A stretch of DNA of 8,204 bases from SCTG01 sp964384595 (GTDB taxonomy: Bacteria > Nitrospirota > Nitrospiria > Nitrospirales > NS-4), in contig CAYLLY010000093.1 in assembly GCA_964384595.1 (NCBI GenBank), positions 1 through 8,204 on the forward strand, given 5' to 3'. The notes under the pieces were generated by a model. It worked only from the letters and a program-made list of their open reading frames with translations. It made no database searches and had not been told where the DNA came from. Positions 1 to 6,174 of the stretch are shown here, in pieces. Positions within the stretch are counted from its first letter, which is position 1, and each line of letters opens with the position of its first letter. Made by a program: the position numbers and the translations under genes.

Positions 1-143
1 CCGCCGCGATCGAAGCGCGCGAGCGGGATGATGAGCTGATCAGGAAAGAAGTCCGGGAGCCCGAGCGCCGCCCCGATCTCGATCACGACGTGGTGCAAGG
101 CATCCAGTCGCGCAACGTCGAGAACGCCCTCCGCCGACGCTAG
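1..143. other. End of an unidentified flanking gene, strand unresolved
   Basis: Two codon-aligned open frames cover this edge and I cannot decide between them. On the plus strand a frame runs in from the left edge and stops at TAG 141-143, giving a charged Arg/Glu/Asp-rich tail that ends NVENALRRR. It would converge on the neighbouring minus-strand gene with only 6 bases between the stops. On the minus strand, in the same frame as that neighbour and straight after its TAA, an open frame runs to the edge and reads as a balanced hydrophobic protein (for example HHVVIEIGAALGLPDFFPDQ). It has no ATG, only a TTG or GTG near 90-105 without a convincing ribosome binding site. G/C is favoured at third positions in both readings. 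I do not recognise a family for either. Confidence 0.35.
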
Positions 144-149
144 CCTTCC

Positions 150-1736
150 TTAATAGGTCCAGGTCATGATCAGCGAAAAGACGTTCCGGTGGAAGTCGAA
201 GACTGCGATGTTGGACTGACTGAAGGTGCCCTGGTATTCGGCGGAAAGGGTCAGGTTGTTGGGAAGCGGCTTCTCGATCCTGAAGGCGTGCAGTTGCTCG
301 GTGTCTGTGCGCTGCATCGAGCCCGGCGATGTGACGGGCAGGAACGCCTGGAAATTCGGATAGTCCCGGAAGTGAATCTCGTAATCGTACCGGAGGCGGG
401 TGTCGCCCCATGGTAGGGTGTATTGGCCTCCGGTGAGCACGCGGTGCCCGGTGTAGGAGAAGTCGTTCCCCTCGGCGTCCTCGAAGTCGTACTGATAGCC
501 GATGCGGATCAGGTGCTTGTCTGATTCGAACCGGAACACGTGGGTCGGTCCCACCATCCAGTTCTTGGCGCCGCGGTTTTGCGCCGGCTGGGTCTCGCTG
601 TCCTGGAGGAAATTCTTGAATTGCAGGCGGCCGACGAGCGTCGTCAGGTTGCCTGTGTTCTCCACGAGGGTGCCGAACACCGTGGCGGTGTGACGGTCGA
701 GGAAAGCGTGATTGTTCAGCGTGAGGTAGTCGTAGCTGTACTGGAGTCCAAGCTGAAACGGCATCTCCGCCACGGCGCCGCGGTAGAAGCCGCCCAGCGC
801 CGCGAGATGGTCCTGGATGTTGAATTCCGAGAGGTTGCGGTTGTTGTTCAGGGTCTGGAAGAAGGAATAGCTTGCCGTGGCCTCCCAGGGGCCCTGCCGG
901 AGCCAGGAATAGTCCACGCGCACTGACGCGATCTCGCCGGGCGAGCGGTTCATCCGGGTCCGGATGCTCTCGGCGGTGGGGTCGGTGCTGGGCTGGGGGT
1001 TCACCGACACGTTGTCGTCATAGAAAGCCCCGATCCGGATCTCGGCGCGCAACCGCTGCTCGCGCTCCCGCGCCTTGACGATGGTGTCCCGGATGCGTTC
1101 GGCCGGGCCGGTGAGGGGGGAGGCCGGCTGGAGGCGGAGCGCTTCATCCACTTCGGCGATCGCGCGCTCGGACAGGCCCAGGATCCCCAGCGCGAGGCCG
1201 GCATAGAACTTGGTCAGTTGCTGCATCGTCGGATCGGACGAGACCCCGGTTTTGAAAGCCTTCAAGGCGCCGTCATAGTCCTTCTTCCGGTAGCGCATGA
1301 AGCCTACGTAGTATCCCACGTTCTCGAGCCGAGGCTGTTCCTTGAACACTCCGGAGAGCAAGGGTTCGGCCTTGTCGTATTGCTCCAGGATGAAATAGGC
1401 CACGCCGAGCTGATAGCGGATCACCAGATCGTCGGGAGCGTGGGCGCGCGCTTTTTCGAGATATTCGACGGCGAGAATCGGATTCTTCTGGGCCAGATGA
1501 GCGAGCCCGGTGTAGTAGAGCGCCTGGAGGTTGTCCGGCTCGATCTTCAGCGCGTCGGCGAGGTAGCCGAGCGCGTCGGCGAACCGCTTGTCGTCGTAAG
1601 CCAGGATGGCCTGGGCCACGTACACGTCGGCTTCGGACTGCTGGGCGTGGGCAGGGGCAATCCACAAGACGAGCAGGAAGGAAGCCGCTCGGGCGAAACC
1701 GAGAAAAATAGTGCCGGAGTTGCCGCGAGTGTCCAT
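150..1736 (-). CDS. Exported TPR protein with C-terminal outer-membrane beta-barrel
   Basis: A 528-residue protein. Residues 1-31 form a signal peptide: a short polar start, the hydrophobic run AASFLLVLWIAP, and a cleavage site after AHA. About residues 36-205 are roughly five tetratricopeptide repeats with typical signatures such as ALGYLADALKIEPDN and AVEYLEKARAHAPDD. A charged helix follows at about 212-231. From about residue 232 to the end there are alternating beta-strands rich in Tyr, Phe and Trp, opening with RIGAFYDDNV and ending in an aromatic residue (MTWTY), as expected of an outer-membrane barrel. TPR plus barrel resembles the surface lipoprotein assembly modifier (Slam/DUF560) plan, but this is an architectural comparison and not a proven relation. 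The periplasmic TPR part probably binds a partner or substrate; which one is unknown. The ATG lacks a strong Shine-Dalgarno, but no better upstream start exists and the signal peptide supports it. A candidate promoter lies at 1765-1793. It is transcribed divergently from tRNA-Val. Confidence 0.85.
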   Translation of the reverse strand: MDTRGNSGTIFLGFARAASFLLVLWIAPAHAQQSEADVYVAQAILAYDDKRFADALGYLADALKIEPDNLQALYYTGLAHLAQKNPILAVEYLEKARAHAPDDLVIRYQLGVAYFILEQYDKAEPLLSGVFKEQPRLENVGYYVGFMRYRKKDYDGALKAFKTGVSSDPTMQQLTKFYAGLALGILGLSERAIAEVDEALRLQPASPLTGPAERIRDTIVKAREREQRLRAEIRIGAFYDDNVSVNPQPSTDPTAESIRTRMNRSPGEIASVRVDYSWLRQGPWEATASYSFFQTLNNNRNLSEFNIQDHLAALGGFYRGAVAEMPFQLGLQYSYDYLTLNNHAFLDRHTATVFGTLVENTGNLTTLVGRLQFKNFLQDSETQPAQNRGAKNWMVGPTHVFRFESDKHLIRIGYQYDFEDAEGNDFSYTGHRVLTGGQYTLPWGDTRLRYDYEIHFRDYPNFQAFLPVTSPGSMQRTDTEQLHAFRIEKPLPNNLTLSAEYQGTFSQSNIAVFDFHRNVFSLIMTWTY

Positions 1737-1764
1737 AGGCTTTTTCGCCGGTGCGCCGGAAACG

Positions 1765-1793
1765 GTTCTACACGGTTGTCCCTAAAAGTGCAA
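1765..1793 (-). promoter_or_regulatory. Candidate sigma-70 promoter for the TPR/barrel gene
   Basis: Reading the minus strand, a -35 box TTGCAC (1793-1788) is followed by a 17-bp spacer and a -10 box TAGAAC (1770-1765). Each matches the consensus at 4 or 5 of 6 positions. Transcription would begin near 1758, about 22 bases before the ATG. The spacing is ideal, but the assignment rests on motif matching alone. Confidence 0.5.
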
Positions 1794-1814
1794 GGTTTTT
1801 GGCGGCTTCGAACC

Positions 1815-1844
1815 TTGACATTCCCGCGGCCTGCGTATTAGCAT
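1815..1844 (+). promoter_or_regulatory. Candidate sigma-70 promoter for tRNA-Val
   Basis: A perfect -35 hexamer TTGACA (1815-1820) is followed by an 18-bp spacer and a -10 box TAGCAT (1839-1844). The stretch right after the -10 is GC-rich (GCGGCG), the kind of discriminator linked to stringent control of stable-RNA promoters. The mature tRNA begins at 1857, leaving only a short 5' leader. The position directly ahead of a tRNA makes this the best-supported promoter in the window. It may also supply read-through transcription into thrS. Confidence 0.7.
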
Positions 1845-1856
1845 GCGGCGTCGGTT

Positions 1857-1931
1857 AGGCGCGTAGCTCAGGGGGAGAGCGCTACCTTGACACGGTAGAG
1901 GTCGACGGTTCAAGACCGTCCGCGCCTACCA
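1857..1931 (+). tRNA. tRNA-Val (anticodon GAC)
   Basis: A complete 75-base cloverleaf. The acceptor stem AGGCGCG pairs perfectly with CGCGCCT (1921-1927), followed by discriminator A and an encoded CCA (1929-1931). The D arm is GCTC/GAGC. The anticodon stem CTACC/GGTAG encloses the loop TTGACAC, placing anticodon GAC at 1889-1891, which reads the valine codons GUC and GUU. The T arm is GACGG-TTCAAGA-CCGTC. It supplies valyl-tRNA and lies 64 bases upstream of the proposed thrS start on the same strand, with a probable terminator hairpin between. Confidence 0.97.
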
Positions 1932-1949
1932 TGGGCGCCTACTCATGGG
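1922..1949 (+). repeat. Short imperfect direct duplication of the tRNA 3' end
   Basis: GCGCCTAC followed by CATGGG occurs at 1922-1935, covering the 3' acceptor strand and CCA of tRNA-Val. It occurs again at 1935-1949 with one extra T between the two parts. It may be a replication slip or a trace of an old insertion at the tRNA 3' end. It is short enough to be chance. Confidence 0.35.
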
Positions 1950-1986
1950 GACAGATATCATTTCTGTCCCCAATCAATTTTTGTTT
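1947..1986 (+). terminator. Hairpin with T-tract after tRNA-Val, probable terminator or attenuator
   Basis: GGGGACAG (1947-1954) pairs perfectly with CTGTCCCC (1964-1971) across a 9-base loop. The flanking T1946 and A1972 extend the stem to 9 bp. A T-rich tract TTTTTGTTT follows at 1978-1986, separated from the stem by a few bases, so the terminator is not ideal. It fits a Rho-independent stop for tRNA-Val with partial read-through into thrS. The near-symmetrical GGGGACAG/CTGTCCCC element also has the look of a dispersed palindromic repeat, which cannot be tested here. Confidence 0.6.
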
Positions 1987-1998
1987 GGAGAAGCATTG
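1987..1998 (+). promoter_or_regulatory. Ribosome binding site that decides the thrS start (TTG)
   Basis: GGAG at 1987-1990 lies 5 bases before TTG at 1996-1998. The in-frame ATG at 1945 has no Shine-Dalgarno and lies within the terminator-like hairpin. The residues it would add (GTDIISVPNQFLFGEAL) do not look like the N-terminus of threonyl-tRNA synthetase. TTG 1996 places the TGS domain a few residues from the start, as in the family. Confidence 0.65.
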
Positions 1999-3960
1999 GC
2001 CGTCGCATCAGAAAAAACCACCGCCTCGATCAGTCTCACCTATCCTGACGGAACCACAAAAAACGCGCCCAGGGGCCTGACAGCCGGGGAAGCGCTTGCG
2101 CTGCCGGACGGCAGGCTGCCGGACGGCGTGCTCGCGGCGCTGGTGGACGGCAAGCCCGTGGACCTGACGCGCCGGCTGGAAGCCGACGCCCGCATCGCGC
2201 CCGTGACCTTCGACATGCCGGAGGGCAAAGAGGTGTACCGCCACAGCAGCGCCCATATCATGGCCCAGGCGGTCAAGGACCTGTTCCCCACCGCCAAGCT
2301 CACCATCGGGCCGCCGATCGAAGAAGGCTTCTACTACGATTTCGCCTACGAGCGTCCCTTCACGCCCGAGGATTTGGAAAAGATCGAGGCCCGCATCCAG
2401 GAGATCATCAAGGCCGACAAGCCGTTCCAGCGGAGCGAGATGAGCCGGGAGCAGGCCATCGAGTTCTTCCGGCAGCGGGGCGAGGACTACAAATGCGAGA
2501 TGATCCAGGGATTCGCCGAGCCGTCGGTCTCCGTGTACGACCAGGGCGGGCTCATCGATCTCTGCCGCGGGCCGCACGTACCGTCCGCCGGCGCCATCCA
2601 TGCGATCAAGCTGCTGACCGCGGCGGGGGCCTACTGGCGCGGAGACGAGCGCAACCCGATGCTCCAGCGGATCTACGGCACGTCGTTCCCCACCAAGGAG
2701 CTGCTGGACGCCTATCTCCACAAGCTGGAGGAGATCAAGAAGCGCGACCACCGCAAGCTCGGCAAGGAACTGGACCTCATCTCGGTGACCGACGAGGTCG
2801 GCCCCGGCCTGATCCTGTGGCTGCCGAAAGGCTCGATTGTGCGCTTGCAGATCGAGAACTTCTGGCGCGAGCAGCACCAGAAGCACGGCTACGCGCTGGT
2901 CTATTCGCCCCATGTCGCCCGGCTGGACCTCTGGAAGACGAGCGGCCACACGGAGTACTACCGCGAGAACATGTTTGCAACGATGCAGGTGGAGGCGAGC
3001 GACTACCAGCTCAAGCCGATGAACTGCCCGTTCCACATCATGATGTACAAGGCGCACCTGCGGAGCTATCGCGACCTGCCGCTGCGCTATGCCGAGTTGG
3101 GGACGGTGTACCGGTACGAGCGGTCGGGTGTGCTGCACGGGCTGATGCGCGTGCGGGGCTTCACGCAGGACGACGCGCATCTGTTCTGCCGGCCGGACCA
3201 GATCGAAAAAGAAGTCGCCCGCGTGCTGGACTTCACCTTTTTCGTGCTGAAGACCTTCGGGTTCGCGGACTATCAGGTCTGCGTGTCCACGAGGCCAGAG
3301 AAGGCCATCGGGTCGGAGGAAGCGTGGGCGCAGGCGACCGGCGCGCTGGAGGCGGCGCTGAAGGGCCGCGGCGTCGCGTTCAGCATCGATCCCGGTGAAG
3401 GCGTCTTCTACGGGCCCAAGATCGACATCAAAATCAAGGACGTGCTCGGGCGGGCGTGGCAGTGCTCGACGGTGCAGGTGGACTTCAACAATCCCGAGCG
3501 CTTCGGGTTGGAGTTCGTGGGGGACGACGGCCACGCGCATCGGCCGATCATGATCCACCGCGCGCTGATGGGCTCGATCGAGCGGTTCTTCGGCATTCTG
3601 ATCGAGCACCACGCCGGCGCGTTCCCCGCGTGGCTGGCGCCGGTGCAGGCCGTCGTCATCGCGATCACGGACAAGCACGCGGCCTACGCCCAAGAAGTCG
3701 TCCATCGCCTGGCGGAAGCCGGGTACCGGGTCGAAGCGGACGTGCGCAGCGAGAAGATGGGCTTGAAGATCCGGGAGGCTGAGAAGGCCAAGGTGCCGTA
3801 CATGCTGGTCGCCGGCGACCGGGAAGTGCAGGACGGGACCCTGTCGGTCCGCACGCGCGGGGGGGCCAATGCGGGGACGATGACGGTCGATGCGTTTCTG
3901 GGCCACTTGAAGAACGATGTAGAGGGACGGGGCCTTTCGGGCGCTCCGTCCGCGCAATGA
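1996..3960 (+). CDS. thrS: Threonyl-tRNA synthetase
   Basis: A cytoplasmic class II synthetase that joins threonine to tRNA-Thr using ATP. From the TTG at 1996 it is 654 residues, close to the 642 of E. coli; an ATG at 1945 would give 671. A TGS domain covers about residues 9-72. The editing domain follows, with HSSAH (His83, His87) and CRGPH (Cys190, His194) matching the residues that hydrolyse mischarged Ser-tRNA. In the catalytic core the zinc ligands Cys344 (MNCPFH), His395 (DDAH) and His521 (MIHRALMG) are present, each offset by exactly 10 from E. coli Cys334, His385 and His511. Motif 2 Arg373 (YRYERSG) and motif 3 Arg530 (SIERFFG) are also present. The anticodon-binding domain spans about 548-640. 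It heads thrS-infC-rpmI-rplT and ends 25 bases before infC. No tRNA-like operator for autoregulation could be identified upstream. Confidence 0.98.
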   Translation: MAVASEKTTASISLTYPDGTTKNAPRGLTAGEALALPDGRLPDGVLAALVDGKPVDLTRRLEADARIAPVTFDMPEGKEVYRHSSAHIMAQAVKDLFPTAKLTIGPPIEEGFYYDFAYERPFTPEDLEKIEARIQEIIKADKPFQRSEMSREQAIEFFRQRGEDYKCEMIQGFAEPSVSVYDQGGLIDLCRGPHVPSAGAIHAIKLLTAAGAYWRGDERNPMLQRIYGTSFPTKELLDAYLHKLEEIKKRDHRKLGKELDLISVTDEVGPGLILWLPKGSIVRLQIENFWREQHQKHGYALVYSPHVARLDLWKTSGHTEYYRENMFATMQVEASDYQLKPMNCPFHIMMYKAHLRSYRDLPLRYAELGTVYRYERSGVLHGLMRVRGFTQDDAHLFCRPDQIEKEVARVLDFTFFVLKTFGFADYQVCVSTRPEKAIGSEEAWAQATGALEAALKGRGVAFSIDPGEGVFYGPKIDIKIKDVLGRAWQCSTVQVDFNNPERFGLEFVGDDGHAHRPIMIHRALMGSIERFFGILIEHHAGAFPAWLAPVQAVVIAITDKHAAYAQEVVHRLAEAGYRVEADVRSEKMGLKIREAEKAKVPYMLVAGDREVQDGTLSVRTRGGANAGTMTVDAFLGHLKNDVEGRGLSGAPSAQ

Positions 3961-3971
3961 ACACGAGAGAA

Positions 3972-3988
3972 AGGAGAGGTGCCCTATC
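3972..3988 (+). promoter_or_regulatory. Ribosome binding site and non-AUG (ATC) start of infC
   Basis: AGGAG at 3972-3976 precedes ATC at 3986-3988 by 9 bases. No ATG, GTG or TTG lies in this frame between the thrS end and the conserved IF3 N-terminus. The first in-frame GTG (4130) would delete the N-terminal domain. IF3 is known to discriminate against non-AUG starts and so represses its own translation in E. coli (AUU start). The ATC here implies the same feedback. Confidence 0.85.
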
Positions 3989-4498
3989 GCCGTCCCAAAA
4001 TTAAGGATCAATAAGGAGATCCGTGTCACACCGATACGCGTCATCGGGCCCGAGAGCGAGCAACTCGGCATTCTGGCGACGCCTGATGCCCTGAAGAAAG
4101 CGGAAGAGCTGGGCTATGATCTGGTCGAGGTGTCGCCCACGGCGCAGCCGCCGGTCTGCAAGATCATGGACTTCGGCAAGTACAAGTACGAGCTCAACAA
4201 GAAGGCCCACACCGCCAAGCAGCATCAGAAGGGCACGCAGCTCAAGGAAGTCAAGCTGAGGCCGCGGACCGATCAGCACGACCTGGAGACGAAGGTCCGG
4301 CAGATGAAGGAATTCCTGGCCGAGGGGAACAAGACCAAGGTCACGGTGATGTTTCGAGGCCGAGAGATGGCCTACCAGCAGATGGGCCGGGCCATGTTGG
4401 ACAAGGTGATGGGTCTGATCGGCACCGGCGCGCAGATCGAACAGCCGCCCCGCCAGGAGGGCCGGTTTTTGATGATGGTGCTGGCGCCCAAGAAATAA
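3986..4498 (+). CDS. infC: Translation initiation factor IF-3
   Basis: IF3 binds the 30S subunit, prevents premature joining of 50S and checks initiator tRNA and start-codon pairing. From the ATC at 3986 the protein is 170 residues, within the usual range. The N-terminal domain (about 1-72) shows the family pattern LRINKEIRV, then GPESEQLGIL, then DLVEVSPTAQPPVCKIMDFG. A lysine-rich linker helix (about 64-82) leads to the C-terminal domain (about 84-168) with VKLRPRTDQHDLETKVRQ and VTVMFRGREMAY, which contacts 16S rRNA. A start at GTG 4130 would yield only 122 residues and remove most of the N-domain, so the ATC start is preferred. It lies 25 bases after thrS and 40 before rpmI, the standard bacterial order. 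Confidence 0.97.
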   Translation: MAVPKLRINKEIRVTPIRVIGPESEQLGILATPDALKKAEELGYDLVEVSPTAQPPVCKIMDFGKYKYELNKKAHTAKQHQKGTQLKEVKLRPRTDQHDLETKVRQMKEFLAEGNKTKVTVMFRGREMAYQQMGRAMLDKVMGLIGTGAQIEQPPRQEGRFLMMVLAPKK

Positions 4499-4538
4499 CG
4501 GAGAGACGAGCAACGCTGAGCGAAGGAGAGCGACGATC

Positions 4539-4739
4539 ATGGCGGGCCAGAAACTGAAGACCCACAAAGGGGTGAAGAAACGGTTCCGGAAGACCGGGAC
4601 GGGGAAGCTCATGCGGAATAAGGCCAACAAGCGGCATATCCTGACGAAAAAGAGCCGGGGCCGCAAGCGCCGGCTCGGCAGGCCGACGCCGGTGGCGCCG
4701 GGCGATGTGTACCGGATCGCCATACTGCTGCCGAAGTGA
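4539..4739 (+). CDS. rpmI: 50S ribosomal protein L35
   Basis: A 66-residue, strongly basic large-subunit protein of normal length. The conserved opening KLKTHKGVKKRFRKTGTGK and the central KANKRHILTKKSRGRKR are diagnostic. AAGGAG (4523-4528) lies 10 bases upstream of the ATG. It sits between infC and rplT, 23 bases before rplT, in the standard bacterial cluster where L35 and L20 are made together. In several bacteria L20 represses this transcript through a leader structure. I could not identify such a structure in the short 4499-4538 gap. Confidence 0.97.
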   Translation: MAGQKLKTHKGVKKRFRKTGTGKLMRNKANKRHILTKKSRGRKRRLGRPTPVAPGDVYRIAILLPK

Positions 4740-4762
4740 TCCATTGAAAAAGGAGAGAACCG

Positions 4763-5125
4763 ATGCCACGGGCTAAAGGCGGGACCAAGACCCGCGCACG
4801 TCACAAGAAGAAACTCAAGCTGGCAAAGGGCTATTACGGCGCCAAGAGCAAGCTGTTCCGGACCGCGACCGAGGCGGTGGACCGGGCGCAGCAATACGCC
4901 TATCGCGATCGCCGCAACCGGAAGCGCCAGTTCCGCCGCCTCTGGATCAGCCGCATCACCGCGGCGTGCCGGAACAACGGCATGCTCTATTCCCGCTTCA
5001 TCAACGCGCTGAAGAAGGCGGGGATCGAGCTGGATCGGAAGGTGCTGTCCGACATGACCATCCGTGACCCGGGCGGCTTTACGAAACTCATCGATACGGC
5101 CAAGGCCCAGATGGCGCGCGCGTAG
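4763..5125 (+). CDS. rplT: 50S ribosomal protein L20
   Basis: A 120-residue basic protein that binds 23S rRNA early in 50S assembly. It is full length, with the family hallmarks RARHKKKLKLAKGYYGAKS near the N-terminus, YAYRDRRNRKRQFRRLWISR in the long helix, and the globular C-terminal domain with YSRFINALKKAGIELDRKVL. AAAAGGAG precedes the ATG at normal spacing. In E. coli and Bacillus L20 represses its own operon by binding mRNA. It is the last gene of the plus-strand block: where many bacteria continue into pheS, this cluster stops and meets a minus-strand operon across a 36-base gap holding a palindrome. Confidence 0.98.
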   Translation: MPRAKGGTKTRARHKKKLKLAKGYYGAKSKLFRTATEAVDRAQQYAYRDRRNRKRQFRRLWISRITAACRNNGMLYSRFINALKKAGIELDRKVLSDMTIRDPGGFTKLIDTAKAQMARA

Positions 5126-5131
5126 TCTTTC

Positions 5132-5159
5132 GTAGGGGCACGGCGCGCCGTGCCCCTAC
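5132..5159. repeat. Perfect 28-bp palindrome between convergent operons
   Basis: GTAGGGGCACGG, then CGCG, then CCGTGCCCCTAC forms a perfect inverted repeat: a 12-bp stem with a 4-base loop, or a full 28-bp self-complementary site. It begins 6 bases after the rplT stop and ends 2 bases before the stop of the minus-strand AsmA-like gene. It could therefore act as a stem-loop at both 3' ends. Neither side has a U-tract, so it is not a standard Rho-independent terminator. It may block 3' exonucleases or transcription, or be a copy of a dispersed palindromic repeat; GTAGGGGC-type palindromes recur in unrelated genomes to my recollection, which was not checked. Confidence 0.85.
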
Positions 5160-5161
5160 CG

Positions 5162-6157
5162 CTAACGGAACAGTCCCAAGCCTTTCTCCAGCAGATTCCC
5201 GACGCCTTCCTGAATCCCCTTCGCCGCACGCGACGACACGGTCGGATTGTCAGCCGGGCCCTGCACGTCGAAATCCATCCCCAGGGCGGAAACGACCATC
5301 TTCACCTGGTTGTCGGGCAGGTTGAACGTGCCTTTCACGTCGGCGTCAAGGACGGCGCTCTGAAGCTTCAGGTCGTCGGTGGTCATGAGGCCGTTCTTGA
5401 ACCTGAACGTGCCTCCCAGGCCGTCGATCGTGATGCCCTCGCGGGACAAGTCCGGCGTCTTTCCGCTGAACATCCGCCTGACGTTCAGAATGGACAGGAT
5501 CTTGCCGAGCGTTTCCATCTTTCCGATGGAGCCTTCCTTCACCTCCAGGCGGGCGGTTCCCGTCAGGCTGCGTTTGAAGTCGTCGGGTGTCTTTCCGTGA
5601 ACCGACACGTCGTTCAGCGCGATGTTTAGTTTCTGTAGGCGCAGCAGCGGGGGCCCGCTTTGCTGCCGCCGCTCCCGGATCGTCACCTCGCCGTTCTCGA
5701 CGCGGGTTTCCTCTAAGGCCAGCGTAAGCGGCGGCGCGCCGTCTCCGGTCGGGGGGCCGGGCGGCGTCGGCTTTGCGGAAGGCGGCGGCAACGGGAGGTT
5801 CAACGAGCCATCGGGGTTACGGGTCAGGGTGAGGCGAGGCCGAGTGACAATGATCCGGTCGACGACCAGCTTTCGCTGGAAGAGAGGCGCCAGCTTGACC
5901 TCGGTGATGATCCGGTCCACGGTCACGATGGGAGCCCCGTCTTTTTCGGTGATGCCCAGCCCCTCGATCTGCACGCCGGGACTCGGGATGGCCCGAAGGC
6001 TCAGGCGGTTGATGGTGACCGGGCGCCGGAGCGCCTCCGAGGCGGCCGTTGCCGCTTGCGCGCGGATCGCGCCGAGATTGGTGATGTAGGGGAGGGCCAA
6101 CAAGACAGCGACCACAAGGACGAGGAACCCGACGATGCCGATCAGCAGTGCCTTCAT
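5162..6157 (-). CDS. AsmA-like inner-membrane-anchored envelope protein
   Basis: A 331-residue protein with one N-terminal membrane segment (about residues 3-25, LLIGIVGFLVLVVAVLLALP) and the rest predicted periplasmic. After the anchor comes the AsmA-type pattern of repeated beta-strands: LRRPVTINRLSL, PGVQIEGLGI, then KLAPLFQRKLVVDRIIVTRP. A proline-rich linker (about 121-143) follows. The C-terminal beta repeat resembles the AsmA C-terminal domain, including GTARLEVKEGSIG, DVKGTFNLPDNQ and the FDVQGPADNPTVS signature, then a final amphipathic helix. AsmA/YhdP/TamB relatives form grooves that carry phospholipid between membranes; this short form (E. coli AsmA is about 617 residues) may have a related envelope role, which is inference. 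The ATG has a weak ribosome binding site and lies 17 bases after the pheT stop, so it is probably co-transcribed or coupled. It lacks enzymatic motifs. Confidence 0.8.
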   Translation of the reverse strand: MKALLIGIVGFLVLVVAVLLALPYITNLGAIRAQAATAASEALRRPVTINRLSLRAIPSPGVQIEGLGITEKDGAPIVTVDRIITEVKLAPLFQRKLVVDRIIVTRPRLTLTRNPDGSLNLPLPPPSAKPTPPGPPTGDGAPPLTLALEETRVENGEVTIRERRQQSGPPLLRLQKLNIALNDVSVHGKTPDDFKRSLTGTARLEVKEGSIGKMETLGKILSILNVRRMFSGKTPDLSREGITIDGLGGTFRFKNGLMTTDDLKLQSAVLDADVKGTFNLPDNQVKMVVSALGMDFDVQGPADNPTVSSRAAKGIQEGVGNLLEKGLGLFR

Positions 6158-6174
6158 GGGTTACGGCCGTGGCG

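Noticed and set aside
1218..1841. A 207-codon plus-strand open frame opposite the TPR region and running into the intergenic region
   Set aside because: The minus strand encodes clear TPRs and a signal peptide here. The plus frame has no supporting motif and overlaps the candidate promoters.
2008..4071. A 687-codon open frame antisense to thrS
   Set aside because: The plus-strand frame is unmistakably ThrRS with all catalytic residues. The antisense translation is rich in Arg, Leu, Val and His, without recognisable domains, as expected for the reverse of a GC-rich gene.
4130..4498. infC starting at GTG 4130
   Set aside because: This would remove most of the conserved N-terminal domain, whose coding sequence continues upstream in frame to ATC 3986.
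4499..4538. L20-binding leader structure before rpmI
   Set aside because: The gap is only 40 bases and I could not draw a convincing rRNA-like fold; any control site would have to include infC sequence.
4001..4894. A 297-codon open frame antisense to infC, rpmI and rplT
   Set aside because: It spans three confidently identified genes and shows no domain or ribosome binding site.
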